Origin: Halomonas caseinilytica
GTDB lineage: Bacteria; Pseudomonadota; Gammaproteobacteria; Pseudomonadales; Halomonadaceae
NCBI RefSeq assembly: GCF_001662305.1
Contig: NZ_BDEP01000015.1
Location: forward strand, 124,001 to 188,000
DNA length: 64,000 nt
Reading direction: 5' to 3'
The notes under the pieces were generated by a model. That model saw only the letters and a program-made list of their open reading frames with translations, had not been told where the DNA came from and ran no database searches. The translations under genes were made by a program, and so were the position numbers. This document shows, in pieces, positions 32,350 through 41,449 of this stretch. The stretch's first letter is position 1; each line of letters begins with the position of its first letter.

Positions 32350-35091
32350 ATGTCCAGGGCCTCAACGCAAGACGCACGCACCACATGCCCTTATTGCGGG
32401 GTCGGTTGTGGCGTGCGTGCCGAGATGCACGATGGGCGGATCATCGCCGTCGAGGGCGATGTCGAGCATCCGGCCAATCATGGCCGTTTGTGCGTCAAGG
32501 GCTCGGCACTGCACGAGACGCTCGGTGACCGGGGGCGACTCACGCGCCCGCGGCTGGATGGTGCCGAGGTCGACTGGGACACGGCCCTGGACGCCGTGGC
32601 CGAGCGCCTGGCCGAGACGCAGCGCGAGCACGGCCCAGAAGCCCTGGCCGGCTATCTCTCCGGGCAATTGCTCACCGAGGACTATTACGTCGCCAACAAG
32701 CTGTTCAAGGGTTTTCTCGGCACGCCGCATCTGGATACCAACTCGCGGCTTTGCATGGCCTCGGCGGTGGCCGCCTACAAGCGCTCGCTGGGGGCCGATG
32801 CCGTACCCTGCAACTACGAGGACCTGGAGGATGCCGAGCTGGTGGTGCTGGCGGGCTCGAACCTGGCCTGGAATCACCCGGTGTTGTTCCAGCGCCTGCG
32901 CGTCGCCAAGACGCGCAACCCCTTGCTGCGAGTGGTGGTGATCGATCCGCGCATCACCGACACCTGCGAGCTGGCCGATCTCTATCTGGGCGTGCGTCCC
33001 GGCAGCGATGCTCGCCTGTTCACCGGGCTGTTGGCCTGGATGGCCGAGCGGGGCAAGCTCGATCGCGTCTATCTGGAACGCCACACGCGCGGGGTGGAGG
33101 AAGCCCTGGCCGAGGCCCGTCAGGACGATGTCTCGGTCGAGGCCATCGCCGCCGACTGCGATGTCGACCCCGAGCGCCTGGAGACCTTCTTCTACTGGTT
33201 CGCCAGCCAGCTCCACGTGGTGACGCTGTATTCCCAGGGCATCAACCAGTCGAGCAGTGGTACCGACAAGTGCCAGGCGATTATCAATTGCCACCTGGCA
33301 GGCGGCAAGATCGGCCTGCCCGGCGCCGGTCCCTTCTCCATCACCGGCCAGCCCAATGCCATGGGAGGGCGCGAAGTGGGCGGCTTGGCCAACCAGCTAG
33401 CCGCCCATATGGATTACCATAGCCCCGGCGCCCTGGAGCGGGTGACGCGCTTCTGGAGCACCGACTCGCTCGTCCCGCATCTCCCGGAAGGGCCGGGGCA
33501 CAAGGCGGTGGCGCTGTTCGAGGCCATCGAGCGCGGCGAGATCCGGGCGGTGTGGATCATGGCCACCAATCCCACGGTCAGCTTGCCCGACGCTCGTCGC
33601 GTACGCGCGGCGCTGGCCCACTGTCCGCTGGTGATCGTCTCGGAGTGCATGGCCGATACCGATCTGCTGGAGGTGGCCGACATCGTGCTGCCGGCCTCCG
33701 GCTGGTCGGAAAAGGACGGCACCGTGACCAACTCCGAGCGCCGCATCTCGCGCCAGCGCGGCCTGATGGCGCCACCGGGCGAGGCCCGTCATGACTGGTG
33801 GATCATCAGCGAAGTGGCGCGACGCCTGGGCTTCGGCGAGGCCTTCGACTATGCGCATCCGGCCGATATCTTCGTCGAACATGCGCGCCTGTCCGGCTTC
33901 GAGAACGAGGGCGACGGGCGGCGCTGCTTCGATATCTCGGCGCTGGCCGAGCTCGACCGCCAGGGCTATGACACCCTGGCACCGATCCAGTGGCCGGTAA
34001 CGCGCCAGGCGCCGCGGGGAACACCACGCCTGTTCGAGGACGGTCATTTTGCCACGCCCGATGGCCGGGCTCGGCTGGTGCCAGTGTCACCACACGGCCC
34101 CGTCCAGGCCCTCGGCGAGCACCGCCGCTTTCGCCTCAACACTGGTCGGGTGCGCGACCAGTGGCACACCATGACGCGCACCGCTCGGGCGCCACGGCTG
34201 ATGAACCACCGTAGCGAGCCCTTCATCGAGGTGCATCCCGAGGACGCCCGTGAGCTGGGCCTGACCGATCAGGGGCTGGCGCGACTCGAGGGCGAGGGTG
34301 GTGACTACCGGGGGCGGGTTCGCATCTCGCCGGCGCAGCGGCGCGGCGAACTGTTCGTACCCATCCACTGGAGCGATCGTTTCAGCGCCTCGGCGCTGGC
34401 CGGTGCACTGCTGGCGTCGCATGTCGATCCGCTGTCCGGTCAGCCCGAGTCGAAGCACGGCGCCGTGGCCCTGGCGGCATTACCCAGCGCCTGGGAGGCC
34501 ACCCTGGTGGTCGCCGCCGATCTCGACGTGGGCGCGCGGGTGTACCGGGAGACCGGCTACTGGGCGCGGATTCCCATGGCCCATGCCGAACGCTGGCAAC
34601 TGGCCGGCGCCCCTGCCGCCGCCGAGCGCGACTGGCTGGCCTGGCTGGCCGAGATCCTGCCGGTGGCGGCCTCGCTGTGGTGCGATGATCCGGCCGACGG
34701 TCGGCTGCGTGCCGCGGGCATCGAGGCGGGGTGCCTGCGCTGGTGGTTGATGGTCGGTCCGCCGGCCGAACTGCCGGGACTGGCCTGGCTCGATGAACGC
34801 TTCGCCGAAGCCGCCGAGGGCATCGCCCTGGAAGTGGGCCAGCGGCGCCGCATCCTGGCCGCCTGCGAGGACGGCGCCGCCGACGATGGCCCCCTGGTGT
34901 GCAGTTGTCATCAGGTCGGCCAGGGCGCCATCACCTCGGCGATCCGCGAGGGCGATACCAGCGTCGAGGCACTGGGCGCCCGACTGGCCTGTGGCACCCA
35001 GTGTGGTAGCTGCATTCCCGAACTGAAATCACTCATCGAAGAGGAGAGGGCCCATGCGTCTCATCCCGTCCCTGATGTCGAGCCGGCTTGA
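32350..35091 (+). CDS. nasA: Assimilatory nitrate reductase large subunit with C-terminal BFD domain
   Basis: A 913-residue molybdopterin oxidoreductase. C13, C16, C20 and C48 bind the N-terminal [4Fe-4S] cluster; the bis-MGD domains follow to about residue 650, with a molydopterin dinucleotide-binding domain (RLNTGRVRDQWHTMTRT onward). A C-terminal BFD-type domain has C851, C853, C885 and C888 for a [2Fe-2S] cluster, as in NasA/NasC-type enzymes fed by NAD(P)H subunits. There is no Tat signal, so it is cytoplasmic. It reduces nitrate to nitrite for NirBD. Control is by the sigma-54/NtrC/NasT leader upstream; cobA follows with overlap. Confidence 0.95.
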   Translation: MSRASTQDARTTCPYCGVGCGVRAEMHDGRIIAVEGDVEHPANHGRLCVKGSALHETLGDRGRLTRPRLDGAEVDWDTALDAVAERLAETQREHGPEALAGYLSGQLLTEDYYVANKLFKGFLGTPHLDTNSRLCMASAVAAYKRSLGADAVPCNYEDLEDAELVVLAGSNLAWNHPVLFQRLRVAKTRNPLLRVVVIDPRITDTCELADLYLGVRPGSDARLFTGLLAWMAERGKLDRVYLERHTRGVEEALAEARQDDVSVEAIAADCDVDPERLETFFYWFASQLHVVTLYSQGINQSSSGTDKCQAIINCHLAGGKIGLPGAGPFSITGQPNAMGGREVGGLANQLAAHMDYHSPGALERVTRFWSTDSLVPHLPEGPGHKAVALFEAIERGEIRAVWIMATNPTVSLPDARRVRAALAHCPLVIVSECMADTDLLEVADIVLPASGWSEKDGTVTNSERRISRQRGLMAPPGEARHDWWIISEVARRLGFGEAFDYAHPADIFVEHARLSGFENEGDGRRCFDISALAELDRQGYDTLAPIQWPVTRQAPRGTPRLFEDGHFATPDGRARLVPVSPHGPVQALGEHRRFRLNTGRVRDQWHTMTRTARAPRLMNHRSEPFIEVHPEDARELGLTDQGLARLEGEGGDYRGRVRISPAQRRGELFVPIHWSDRFSASALAGALLASHVDPLSGQPESKHGAVALAALPSAWEATLVVAADLDVGARVYRETGYWARIPMAHAERWQLAGAPAAAERDWLAWLAEILPVAASLWCDDPADGRLRAAGIEAGCLRWWLMVGPPAELPGLAWLDERFAEAAEGIALEVGQRRRILAACEDGAADDGPLVCSCHQVGQGAITSAIREGDTSVEALGARLACGTQCGSCIPELKSLIEEERAHASHPVPDVEPA

Positions 35092-35974
35092 GGGCATCCT
35101 GCGCCCCGTGGATTCGCTGGCGCGTGTGGCCCTCTCATGGTGGGAGTCCTGGCGCCCGTGGCGCGATGCGTACAATGCTGCGGGGCGTCGTCATGGTTGC
35201 CGGACCGGCCGGGTGTTTCTGGTTGGTGCCGGCAGCGGCGATGTCGAACTTCTGACTCTCAAGGCCGCCCGCCTGCTGCGCGACGCCGATGCCGTGGTCT
35301 ACGATCGCCTGGTGGGCGACGAGATTCTGTCTCTGATTCCCGCCGGACGCGAGCGCTACTACGTGGGCAAGGCGCGGGGGCAGCACAGTGTCGCCCAGGC
35401 CGAGATCGGTGCGCTGATGGTGCGCCTGGCCGGCGAGGGCAAGCGGGTCATCAGGCTGAAGGGTGGCGACCCCGGCATCTTCGGGCGCATGGGCGAGGAA
35501 CTGGCCGCGCTGGATGCCGCGGGGGTCGACAGCGAGATCGTGCCTGGTATCACCGCTGCCTCGGCGGCCTGCGCGAGCATGGGCATTCCGCTCACCGATC
35601 GCGGCCATGCCCAGCAGCTTCGCCTGATCACCGCCCAGCAGTGTCGCGAAGGGGGCGAGCCGGACTGGTCCGCCCTGGCACGCCGCGACGAAACCCTGGT
35701 GTTCTACATGGGACTGTCCCGCGTCGAGGCCATCTGCAACGGCCTGCGCGGCGCCGGGCTGCCCGACGACTGGCCGATCATACTGGTTGCCAATGCCAGC
35801 CTGCCCGGGCAGGAGGCGCTCGTCGGCACCCTGGCCGACATGTCCGAACGGCTTGCCGCCCATCCGCTGCCGTCGCCCTGCCTGATCATCGTGGGTAGCG
35901 TGGTGCGCCTCGCCGAGGCGCGCCGGCTGGTCGACACGGCGATGATGCACCGCGAGGATGCCGCCTACCACTGA
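35054..35974 (+). CDS. cobA: Uroporphyrinogen-III C-methyltransferase
   Basis: A 306-residue SUMT with the family motifs VGAGSGDVELLTLKA near residue 57, LKGGDPGIFGRMGEE near 137 and GITAASAACASMGIPLTDR. It makes precorrin-2 for siroheme, the prosthetic group of NirB, which explains its place after nasA. A 50-residue N-terminal extension precedes the methyltransferase core and reads partly in nasA's last codons (38-bp overlap in another frame). A shorter start within the extension cannot be excluded, though GAGGAGAGG precedes the ATG at 35054. Its 3' end overlaps convergent gspN by 10 bp. Confidence 0.92.
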   Translation: MRLIPSLMSSRLEGILRPVDSLARVALSWWESWRPWRDAYNAAGRRHGCRTGRVFLVGAGSGDVELLTLKAARLLRDADAVVYDRLVGDEILSLIPAGRERYYVGKARGQHSVAQAEIGALMVRLAGEGKRVIRLKGGDPGIFGRMGEELAALDAAGVDSEIVPGITAASAACASMGIPLTDRGHAQQLRLITAQQCREGGEPDWSALARRDETLVFYMGLSRVEAICNGLRGAGLPDDWPIILVANASLPGQEALVGTLADMSERLAAHPLPSPCLIIVGSVVRLAEARRLVDTAMMHREDAAYH

Positions 35975-36693
35975 CGCGATTGCTCGCCGGGCGTCACGCT
36001 CGGGTCGAGCAGTCGCCAGTAGGTGAGCAAGGGATGATCGGCCGGAAGCCGGGCGTTCAGTTCACCATGACCGCCAAGCAGCGAGTGAGTCGCACGCAGC
36101 CGCGCATCTTCTGGCTCGCCGAGCGTGAAGTGCCACGCATCCTGGCCCTGGGCGCAGGCGAGGCTCAAGGTCGCCCGTTCCAGGGGAACGATCTCGGGGG
36201 CCTTCAATTGCAGGGAGGGGCCGGTGAGCTGCCCTTCGGCTGCCAGGCAACCGCCCGGGCCCATCCGGCCCTCCAATTGTCCTTCCAGCCTGCCGTCGAG
36301 GCCGATGCCGGAGCCCACCGGCAGCGCTGAGGTATCGAGGGCCGCGAGATCCCCTCCCTCGAGCCGCCAGGCCACGCTCAGACCCTCCAGTCGCGCGTCG
36401 AGCGCCCAGCCGTCGCCGATGCCCAGGTGCAGTTCAGGGCGCCAGCCATCCAGTCCCAGGTGCCAGTTCAGCGGTTCGAATCTCAGGGGCCAGCCGGGGC
36501 GGGGCTCGACGATCAGCGCCGTGGCCCGGCCATCCAGCAGCCGACCGCGCGGCTCTTCCAGGTCGACTCCCTCGGGGAGGTTGGCCGCGATGAGGCCTGA
36601 CAGGGCGCTGAGCGGCAGGGTGAGCAGTAGGGTCAGACAGAAAATGCCGATGATGAGGATGGCCTGGGCCGCCCGGCCGATGTAGCGCTTCAT
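35965..36693 (-). CDS. gspN: Type II secretion system protein N
   Basis: A 242-residue GspN: one N-terminal membrane helix (about residues 11-34) then a periplasmic domain rich in Leu/Gly beta-strands, including a short Cys pair (GGCLAAEG and LSLACAQG), as usual in the family. It is the last gene of the gsp operon, overlapping gspM by 4 bp. GspN is found in only some systems and its role in the inner-membrane platform is unclear. Confidence 0.87.
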   Translation of the reverse strand: MKRYIGRAAQAILIIGIFCLTLLLTLPLSALSGLIAANLPEGVDLEEPRGRLLDGRATALIVEPRPGWPLRFEPLNWHLGLDGWRPELHLGIGDGWALDARLEGLSVAWRLEGGDLAALDTSALPVGSGIGLDGRLEGQLEGRMGPGGCLAAEGQLTGPSLQLKAPEIVPLERATLSLACAQGQDAWHFTLGEPEDARLRATHSLLGGHGELNARLPADHPLLTYWRLLDPSVTPGEQSRQW

Positions 36694-37163
36694 GGCGTGG
36701 CCTCATCCTGTTTGGCGATGGGCTGGCGCTCGAGCTCCGCCACCAGGGTCATCTCCAGCGCCAGGCCGCCGTCCGATTCCCGTGCCAGCGACCATTCGGT
36801 GGTCCACCAGCCATGCTGCGCCGCCCAGCGGGCGAAGGTCGTGATGGTCTGTGGCTGTGGCACTCGCCCCTGAAGGTGCAGGCCATGGGCTTGCGATTCC
36901 AAGCGCGGCGCGTCGATGCCGTGGCGTTCGGCGGCGGCCAGCCAGCGTTCCTGCGCCAGTGGCTGGATGGCCGGAAGACGGGAGGCGGCCGCCGGCGGTG
37001 GAGCAGCGTCGGTAATGTCGATAGCGCCCAGCCGCGAGATGGCCAGATAGCCGAGCAGCAGAACAATGATGCCGGCGCCGATGGCCAGGGTCCGGCGCTC
37101 CCTGGGTTCGCGAGACAGCCAGGCCTGTTGCAGTGGCGAGAGCAGGGATATCAACGCACTCAT
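36690..37163 (-). CDS. gspM: Type II secretion system protein M
   Basis: A 157-residue GspM with a short cytoplasmic N-terminus (LSPLQQAWLSREPRERR), one membrane helix at about residues 26-44 and a periplasmic ferredoxin-like domain. It binds GspL and helps anchor the assembly ATPase. The length is typical. It overlaps gspL and gspN by 4 bp each. Confidence 0.88.
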   Translation of the reverse strand: MSALISLLSPLQQAWLSREPRERRTLAIGAGIIVLLLGYLAISRLGAIDITDAAPPPAAASRLPAIQPLAQERWLAAAERHGIDAPRLESQAHGLHLQGRVPQPQTITTFARWAAQHGWWTTEWSLARESDGGLALEMTLVAELERQPIAKQDEATP

Positions 37164-38386
37164 GGTGTTTGTCCCCCTTGTTCGGTAGCGGACAGGTCGA
37201 GTTCCAGGGTCAGTTGCGTCGGCGTATCGGTGAGTTGCCCCAAGCCGGCGAGCCGGGAGCGCAGGGCCTCCCGTTCGGTTGCGCTCAGCGCCTCCGAGGA
37301 CCAGCTCAGGCGCATCCGTTGGCCCGAGACCTCAAGCTGTTGCAGCCAGGCTTGGTTGGGCAGGTCACTCAGGGCGGCCAGCCGTTGCTCGATGTGAGCG
37401 CGGCGTTGGGCCAGGTCGGCCAGGGCCGAGGTCCGTTCTGCCAGGCGCCGGCTGGCGTCGTCCGCACTGGCGGGCGTTGATATGAAGCGGGCAGACAATT
37501 GCCGCTCGGCCGCTTCACGGGTGGATTGCTGGCCTTGCCAGGCGACGAGCCGGCCATGCAGCAGGAGCAGTGCCACGATCAGTCCACAGCGGCGCAGCGG
37601 CAGCCAGGCCCTCGCGCCTGCGAGCGAGATCGGCAGACGACGGCTGGATCTGCCCCGGCCCGACTGCGGTGCGAGGCGTGGCAAGCGATGGGGCAGGTGA
37701 CGACCGAGGAACGCCAGCCAGGCCAGGGTGTCTTCGTCGTCGAGGGGCTGGTACCACTCGCGTTTGGTCAGGGGCGGGGGCAAAGGCGCCTGGCGTGGCC
37801 AGGTCAGCCAATGGCAGCGTCCCGGCGTCTTGTCCTGTGCGGTGTCATGCCAGCGCAGCATCCAGTCGTCACCGGCCGGTAGCGCACAGATGGCATGCTC
37901 GGGGGGATCGGGCTGTCCCAGGAAGGCCGGCGCCCAGGCCATGGGGGCCAGTCCGGCTCGGGCCAGCGTGGTCTGCCAGCCGTGCAGTAGCGAGCGCGAG
38001 ACGCCGACCAGTATCAGGCGACCCTGGCGATGGCCGAGTCGTTCCAGAACCAGAGGCTCGTCATTGCCCGGGTCGCAGCGGTGCCGGTCAACCAGCAATG
38101 GCCACTCGTCTCGCTTGATGCCTTTGGGCGCGGTGAGCTCGAATCGGGTGACCGAGGCCGGTGGCAGCACTAGAACCGGGTCGTGACCGGCCGATGTCAT
38201 GGCATCACTCAAGGGCTCGCCCGGTGTCCAGTGGCCGCCTGTCGGTGGTGTCATCTCGTCGACCAGGGTCCAGTACCAGGGGCCCTCAGGATCCTGGGTC
38301 GCGCCGGGGGGCATCAGCAGCAACCGGGGCCGGGGCAACTGGCGGCCGCGTTGAATGCGAGGGAGTCGTCTCGGCATCGCTATCAT
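37160..38386 (-). CDS. gspL: Type II secretion system protein L
   Basis: A 408-residue GspL: a cytoplasmic actin-like domain (about 1-230) that binds GspE, a single membrane helix near residues 262-285, and a periplasmic domain that meets GspM. The N-terminus has an alternative ATG at 38377. It overlaps gspK by 4 bp. The sequence is less conserved than other Gsp parts, and the call rests on layout and gene order. Confidence 0.87.
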   Translation of the reverse strand: MIAMPRRLPRIQRGRQLPRPRLLLMPPGATQDPEGPWYWTLVDEMTPPTGGHWTPGEPLSDAMTSAGHDPVLVLPPASVTRFELTAPKGIKRDEWPLLVDRHRCDPGNDEPLVLERLGHRQGRLILVGVSRSLLHGWQTTLARAGLAPMAWAPAFLGQPDPPEHAICALPAGDDWMLRWHDTAQDKTPGRCHWLTWPRQAPLPPPLTKREWYQPLDDEDTLAWLAFLGRHLPHRLPRLAPQSGRGRSSRRLPISLAGARAWLPLRRCGLIVALLLLHGRLVAWQGQQSTREAAERQLSARFISTPASADDASRRLAERTSALADLAQRRAHIEQRLAALSDLPNQAWLQQLEVSGQRMRLSWSSEALSATEREALRSRLAGLGQLTDTPTQLTLELDLSATEQGGQTP

Positions 38387-39429
38387 GAAGACTCCTCGGG
38401 TGCAGGTGTCGGGAAAGGAGGAGGAAGAGCGTCACCGCGATGGCGCTGCAGGACCCGGACCCGGGCGGCGGGGGCCCGGGGTTGCCAGGGGCTCACCCCT
38501 TCGGCTTGGAGCAGTCGCACATAGCGGTACTGGCGGTCGCCTATCTCGACCCGGATATGCAGGCGCAGCAGGTCCGGCGTCAGGGTCAGGCGACGGGCGA
38601 GTTCGTCGAAGTCGTCGGGATTGCCCAGGGCGCGGCGCACGGCATCGATGCCCTGGTAGCCGGCCGCGGGGCGCGATCTCAGCAGGCGCTCGAGCCGGCC
38701 ACGTGGAACTTGGCCCTCGAGCAAGGCATCGAGCAAGGCGATCCGTTCGGCGGACAGGCTGTTGAGATTGAGGGTTATGGGGCCGGTATCCGGGTAGGCA
38801 CAGAGTCCTGCCGGCAGGTGCCGCGCGCGGCGGCTGTCGAGCGGTGCCAGCCAGTTGACCTCGCTGATGTCGGTGAGGGGGGCATTGGCGGCGGTGCGTG
38901 GCCCGAGGCCGGGACGGACGTCATCGGCGTAGTCGGGACCGTCGAGGCTGCCGGAGCGGGCCACGCCGTCGGGGTCTATCCAGTCAATCAATCGGGAAAG
39001 GAAGGCACGGGTCGAAAGCCCTGCCACGGAGCGTCCCTGTTGATCGAGGTAATAGGTCAACTGGCGTGCGGCCAGCGCCGTATCGCCGGCTAGCGCATTG
39101 AGATTGAGGCAGCCGCGCAGGTCCTCGACGTTGAGGTGAATCTGGCCATGATCGGTGGGGTAGGACAGCGAGCGCCCGCTCAGGCTTTGCCACCACAGGC
39201 CCGCCTGGCGTACGGCAGCGTCGGTCAAGGCTCGGCGGGCGATCACCTCGGCGCCTTGCGCATAGAAGTCGGCCTGGGTCTGCGCCTGCAGCTCGCTCAG
39301 GCGGGCCAGGTCTCGGGAGCCCTGTTCGCTCAGGCTCGTCAGGGTCAGGCTGATCAGTGCCAGGCACAGCAGCACCATCAGCAGGGCGGCGCCGTCCTGT
39401 CGTGTCGTGGCGGGGAACCGGCGCTTCAT
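38383..39429 (-). CDS. gspK: Type II secretion system minor pseudopilin K
   Basis: A 348-residue pseudopilin: prepilin cleavage after G13 (RQDG-AALLMVLLCLALI). Like other GspK proteins it lacks the Glu at position 5 of the mature chain. A large periplasmic domain follows. GspK caps the pseudopilus tip with GspI and GspJ. The ATG at 39429 overlaps the gspJ stop by 4 bp; an open frame upstream lies inside gspJ and was rejected. Confidence 0.93.
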   Translation of the reverse strand: MKRRFPATTRQDGAALLMVLLCLALISLTLTSLSEQGSRDLARLSELQAQTQADFYAQGAEVIARRALTDAAVRQAGLWWQSLSGRSLSYPTDHGQIHLNVEDLRGCLNLNALAGDTALAARQLTYYLDQQGRSVAGLSTRAFLSRLIDWIDPDGVARSGSLDGPDYADDVRPGLGPRTAANAPLTDISEVNWLAPLDSRRARHLPAGLCAYPDTGPITLNLNSLSAERIALLDALLEGQVPRGRLERLLRSRPAAGYQGIDAVRRALGNPDDFDELARRLTLTPDLLRLHIRVEIGDRQYRYVRLLQAEGVSPWQPRAPAARVRVLQRHRGDALPPPFPTPAPEESS

Positions 39430-40043
39430 GGTTGAACCTCCGGCAGTCGCACGATGACGTCGTGTTCTCGGCCATGACGCTGCCAGCGCAAGCGCAGTCC
39501 ACGTACCGTCCGAGCGTTGGCGGTGGTCGGCGTCTGACGCCACTGACCATGTTCATGAAAGGCGATCTCGACGGTCTCGATGCCGGTCAGCCGGGCCTCC
39601 CTCTGCCACTGCGGCGTGTTCAGGGCATCGAGCAGACCGGCGGAGGCCAGTTGCAGCTCGCCGCGCTCGAGATCCCAGCTCAGGCGCTGGCGGCGCAAGC
39701 GACTGACGCGGTCGCCCAGCGCGACGGGCTCGCCGACCAGCGCGACCCATTCCAGCACGCCCGGTTCGGGGCGGTAGTCGAGTCGATGGTTGAGCAGTGG
39801 TTGCCCGCCTTCATGCAGGGAGCGGCTCACCAGGGCCTGGAGGCGGTCTTCCAGACGGCGGGCGAAGCGCATGTCCTGGCGCTCGTCGGGCGGGGTGGCG
39901 AAGCGTTCCTCGGTGCTGACCAGGCCATTGACCAGCCCCGCCACGGCGACGCCGATCAGGGCCGTCAGGGCGATGGCGATGACCACCTCGAGCAGCGTGA
40001 AGCCGGCCTGGCGATGCTCGTTCATGGGCCGATTCACGCTCAT
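39426..40043 (-). CDS. gspJ: Type II secretion system minor pseudopilin J
   Basis: A 205-residue pseudopilin with prepilin cleavage after G14 (QAG-FTLLEVVIAIALTAL) and Glu at mature position 5. It forms the tip complex with GspI and GspK. The start at 40043 gives an ATGA overlap with gspI; an ATG at 40025 is also possible. Confidence 0.92.
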   Translation of the reverse strand: MSVNRPMNEHRQAGFTLLEVVIAIALTALIGVAVAGLVNGLVSTEERFATPPDERQDMRFARRLEDRLQALVSRSLHEGGQPLLNHRLDYRPEPGVLEWVALVGEPVALGDRVSRLRRQRLSWDLERGELQLASAGLLDALNTPQWQREARLTGIETVEIAFHEHGQWRQTPTTANARTVRGLRLRWQRHGREHDVIVRLPEVQP

Positions 40044-40411
40044 GGCGCCAGGAACACCGTGAAGTCGAGGCTGTGCGGCGCCGGCAAGGGCTCGCTGGCC
40101 ACGCTCAGAGTGCCGCGGCGCAACTGCTTGACCGGCGTGCTGACCACTTCCAGGCGCCAATGGCAGTCATTGCCGGTCAAGTGCCGCCGTCCTTCATGGG
40201 TGCCCACGCTCGGCCAGTAGCCGGCGAGACGGAACTCGTTGTTCAGGGCGCGGGCGCACATCACCAGCGGCAATCGCTCGCGTTCCAGCTGAGCCGTGCG
40301 GGTTCGCTGATGCACGGCCTGACTGACCATGGCGGCGATCAGCGCCAGGATGAACAGTGCCACCATGACCTCGAGCAGCGTGAAGCCGTCAGCGTTGCGG
40401 GACTCAGCCAT
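40040..40411 (-). CDS. gspI: Type II secretion system minor pseudopilin I
   Basis: A 123-residue pseudopilin with cleavage after G9 (ADG-FTLLEVMVALFILAL) and Glu at mature position 5, and a short C-terminal domain with the usual ARALNNEFRLAG segment. It overlaps gspH by 8 bp and gspJ by 4 bp. Confidence 0.93.
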   Translation of the reverse strand: MAESRNADGFTLLEVMVALFILALIAAMVSQAVHQRTRTAQLERERLPLVMCARALNNEFRLAGYWPSVGTHEGRRHLTGNDCHWRLEVVSTPVKQLRRGTLSVASEPLPAPHSLDFTVFLAP

Positions 40412-40934
40412 TGTCGCGTTCCGTGGCGTGCGTCGTCTCTCCCGCCGTGGCGTCGCGTATCCCCAGCAGGTCGATGACCAGGTGGCGGTGTCGCTCGTCT
40501 GCGCTCAGCTCGAGGCGACCACCCAGTACCTCGCCATCCGGCCACCAGATGAGCCAGGGGGTCGCGGGAGAGATGGGAGAGACGGGATGACGCCGCAGGG
40601 CGATGTCGAGCTGCCAGCGTCTTGGCGGCAGTGACGGCGTCTCGAGACGCTGCCAGGTGGTGTCGCCCGGTTCGCGGGTCACGAACGCGTATCCCGTGTC
40701 GCTGGGCCGCAGGCCGATGGCTCGTTGCTGTTCCATGGCCTGGATGGCAGCCCGTTCGAGGTCGATGCGCAGCCGCTCCCGGGCGCTGTCGAGGCTCGGT
40801 TCGCTACCGCCTTCCAGCCAGGCCACGCTGAGCCCGGTCAGCGCGGCAATGATCGTCATCACGATCAACACTTCCAGCAGGCTGAAGCCCGACTGGTCGC
40901 CGGCCTGGCAATGCCGTGACGGGCGCTGGTGCAT
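40404..40934 (-). CDS. gspH: Type II secretion system minor pseudopilin H
   Basis: A 176-residue pseudopilin with cleavage after G16 (QSG-FSLLEVLIVMTIIAAL) and Glu at mature position 5. The ATG at 40934 lacks a close ribosome site; a TTG at 40949 sits nine bases after GAGGAGG and may be the true start, adding five residues. The frame remains open for another 2 kb upstream, antisense-like in character across gspG, gspF and gspE in another frame, and was not taken as coding. Confidence 0.9.
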   Translation of the reverse strand: MHQRPSRHCQAGDQSGFSLLEVLIVMTIIAALTGLSVAWLEGGSEPSLDSARERLRIDLERAAIQAMEQQRAIGLRPSDTGYAFVTREPGDTTWQRLETPSLPPRRWQLDIALRRHPVSPISPATPWLIWWPDGEVLGGRLELSADERHRHLVIDLLGIRDATAGETTHATERDNG

Positions 40935-40969
40935 GGCAACCGGACTCAAGAGCGATGTCCTCCTCGGGC

Positions 40970-41413
40970 TTAGAGCATCCAGTTGCCGATATCGGCATCG
41001 TTGCCTTCGCCCCCGGGCTTTCGGTCGGCGCCCAGGCTGAAGACATCGAAGCGGCCGTGTTCGCCGGGGCTGCGGTAGTCGTAGGGATGGCCCCAGGGAT
41101 CGTCCGGCAGTCGACGCACATAGCTTTCCTGTCGGTAGTTGGTCGGCAGCGGTTCCTGGCGAGGTGCCTCGACCAGCGCTTGGAGCCCCTGGTCGGTTGT
41201 GGGGTAGCGGTGGTTGTCGAGCCGGTACATGTCGAGGGCCTGTTCCAGGGTGGCGATATCGGCCTTGGCTTTCTGTTGCATGGCCTTGTCCTGGTTGCTG
41301 AGCACATTGGGCGCGACGATGGCGACCAGCAGACCGAGGATGAAGATCACGACCATGATCTCGAGCAGGGTGAAGCCGGCCTGGGCGTTGGGGGAATGGC
41401 GTGACGGTGTCAT
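40970..41413 (-). CDS. gspG: Type II secretion system major pseudopilin G
   Basis: A 147-residue major pseudopilin with cleavage after G13 (QAG-FTLLEIMVVIFILGLL), Glu at mature position 5 and the diagnostic YPTTDQGLQALVE, DPWGHPYDYRSPGEHGRFD and FSLGADRKPGGEG motifs, including the calcium-loop region. It builds the pseudopilus. No prepilin peptidase (gspO/pilD) gene is present in the window, so a PilD encoded elsewhere must process it. Confidence 0.96.
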   Translation of the reverse strand: MTPSRHSPNAQAGFTLLEIMVVIFILGLLVAIVAPNVLSNQDKAMQQKAKADIATLEQALDMYRLDNHRYPTTDQGLQALVEAPRQEPLPTNYRQESYVRRLPDDPWGHPYDYRSPGEHGRFDVFSLGADRKPGGEGNDADIGNWML

Positions 41414-41449
41414 GGGATGCCTCCGGGTGGGTGGTGGAACGATGTCTGA

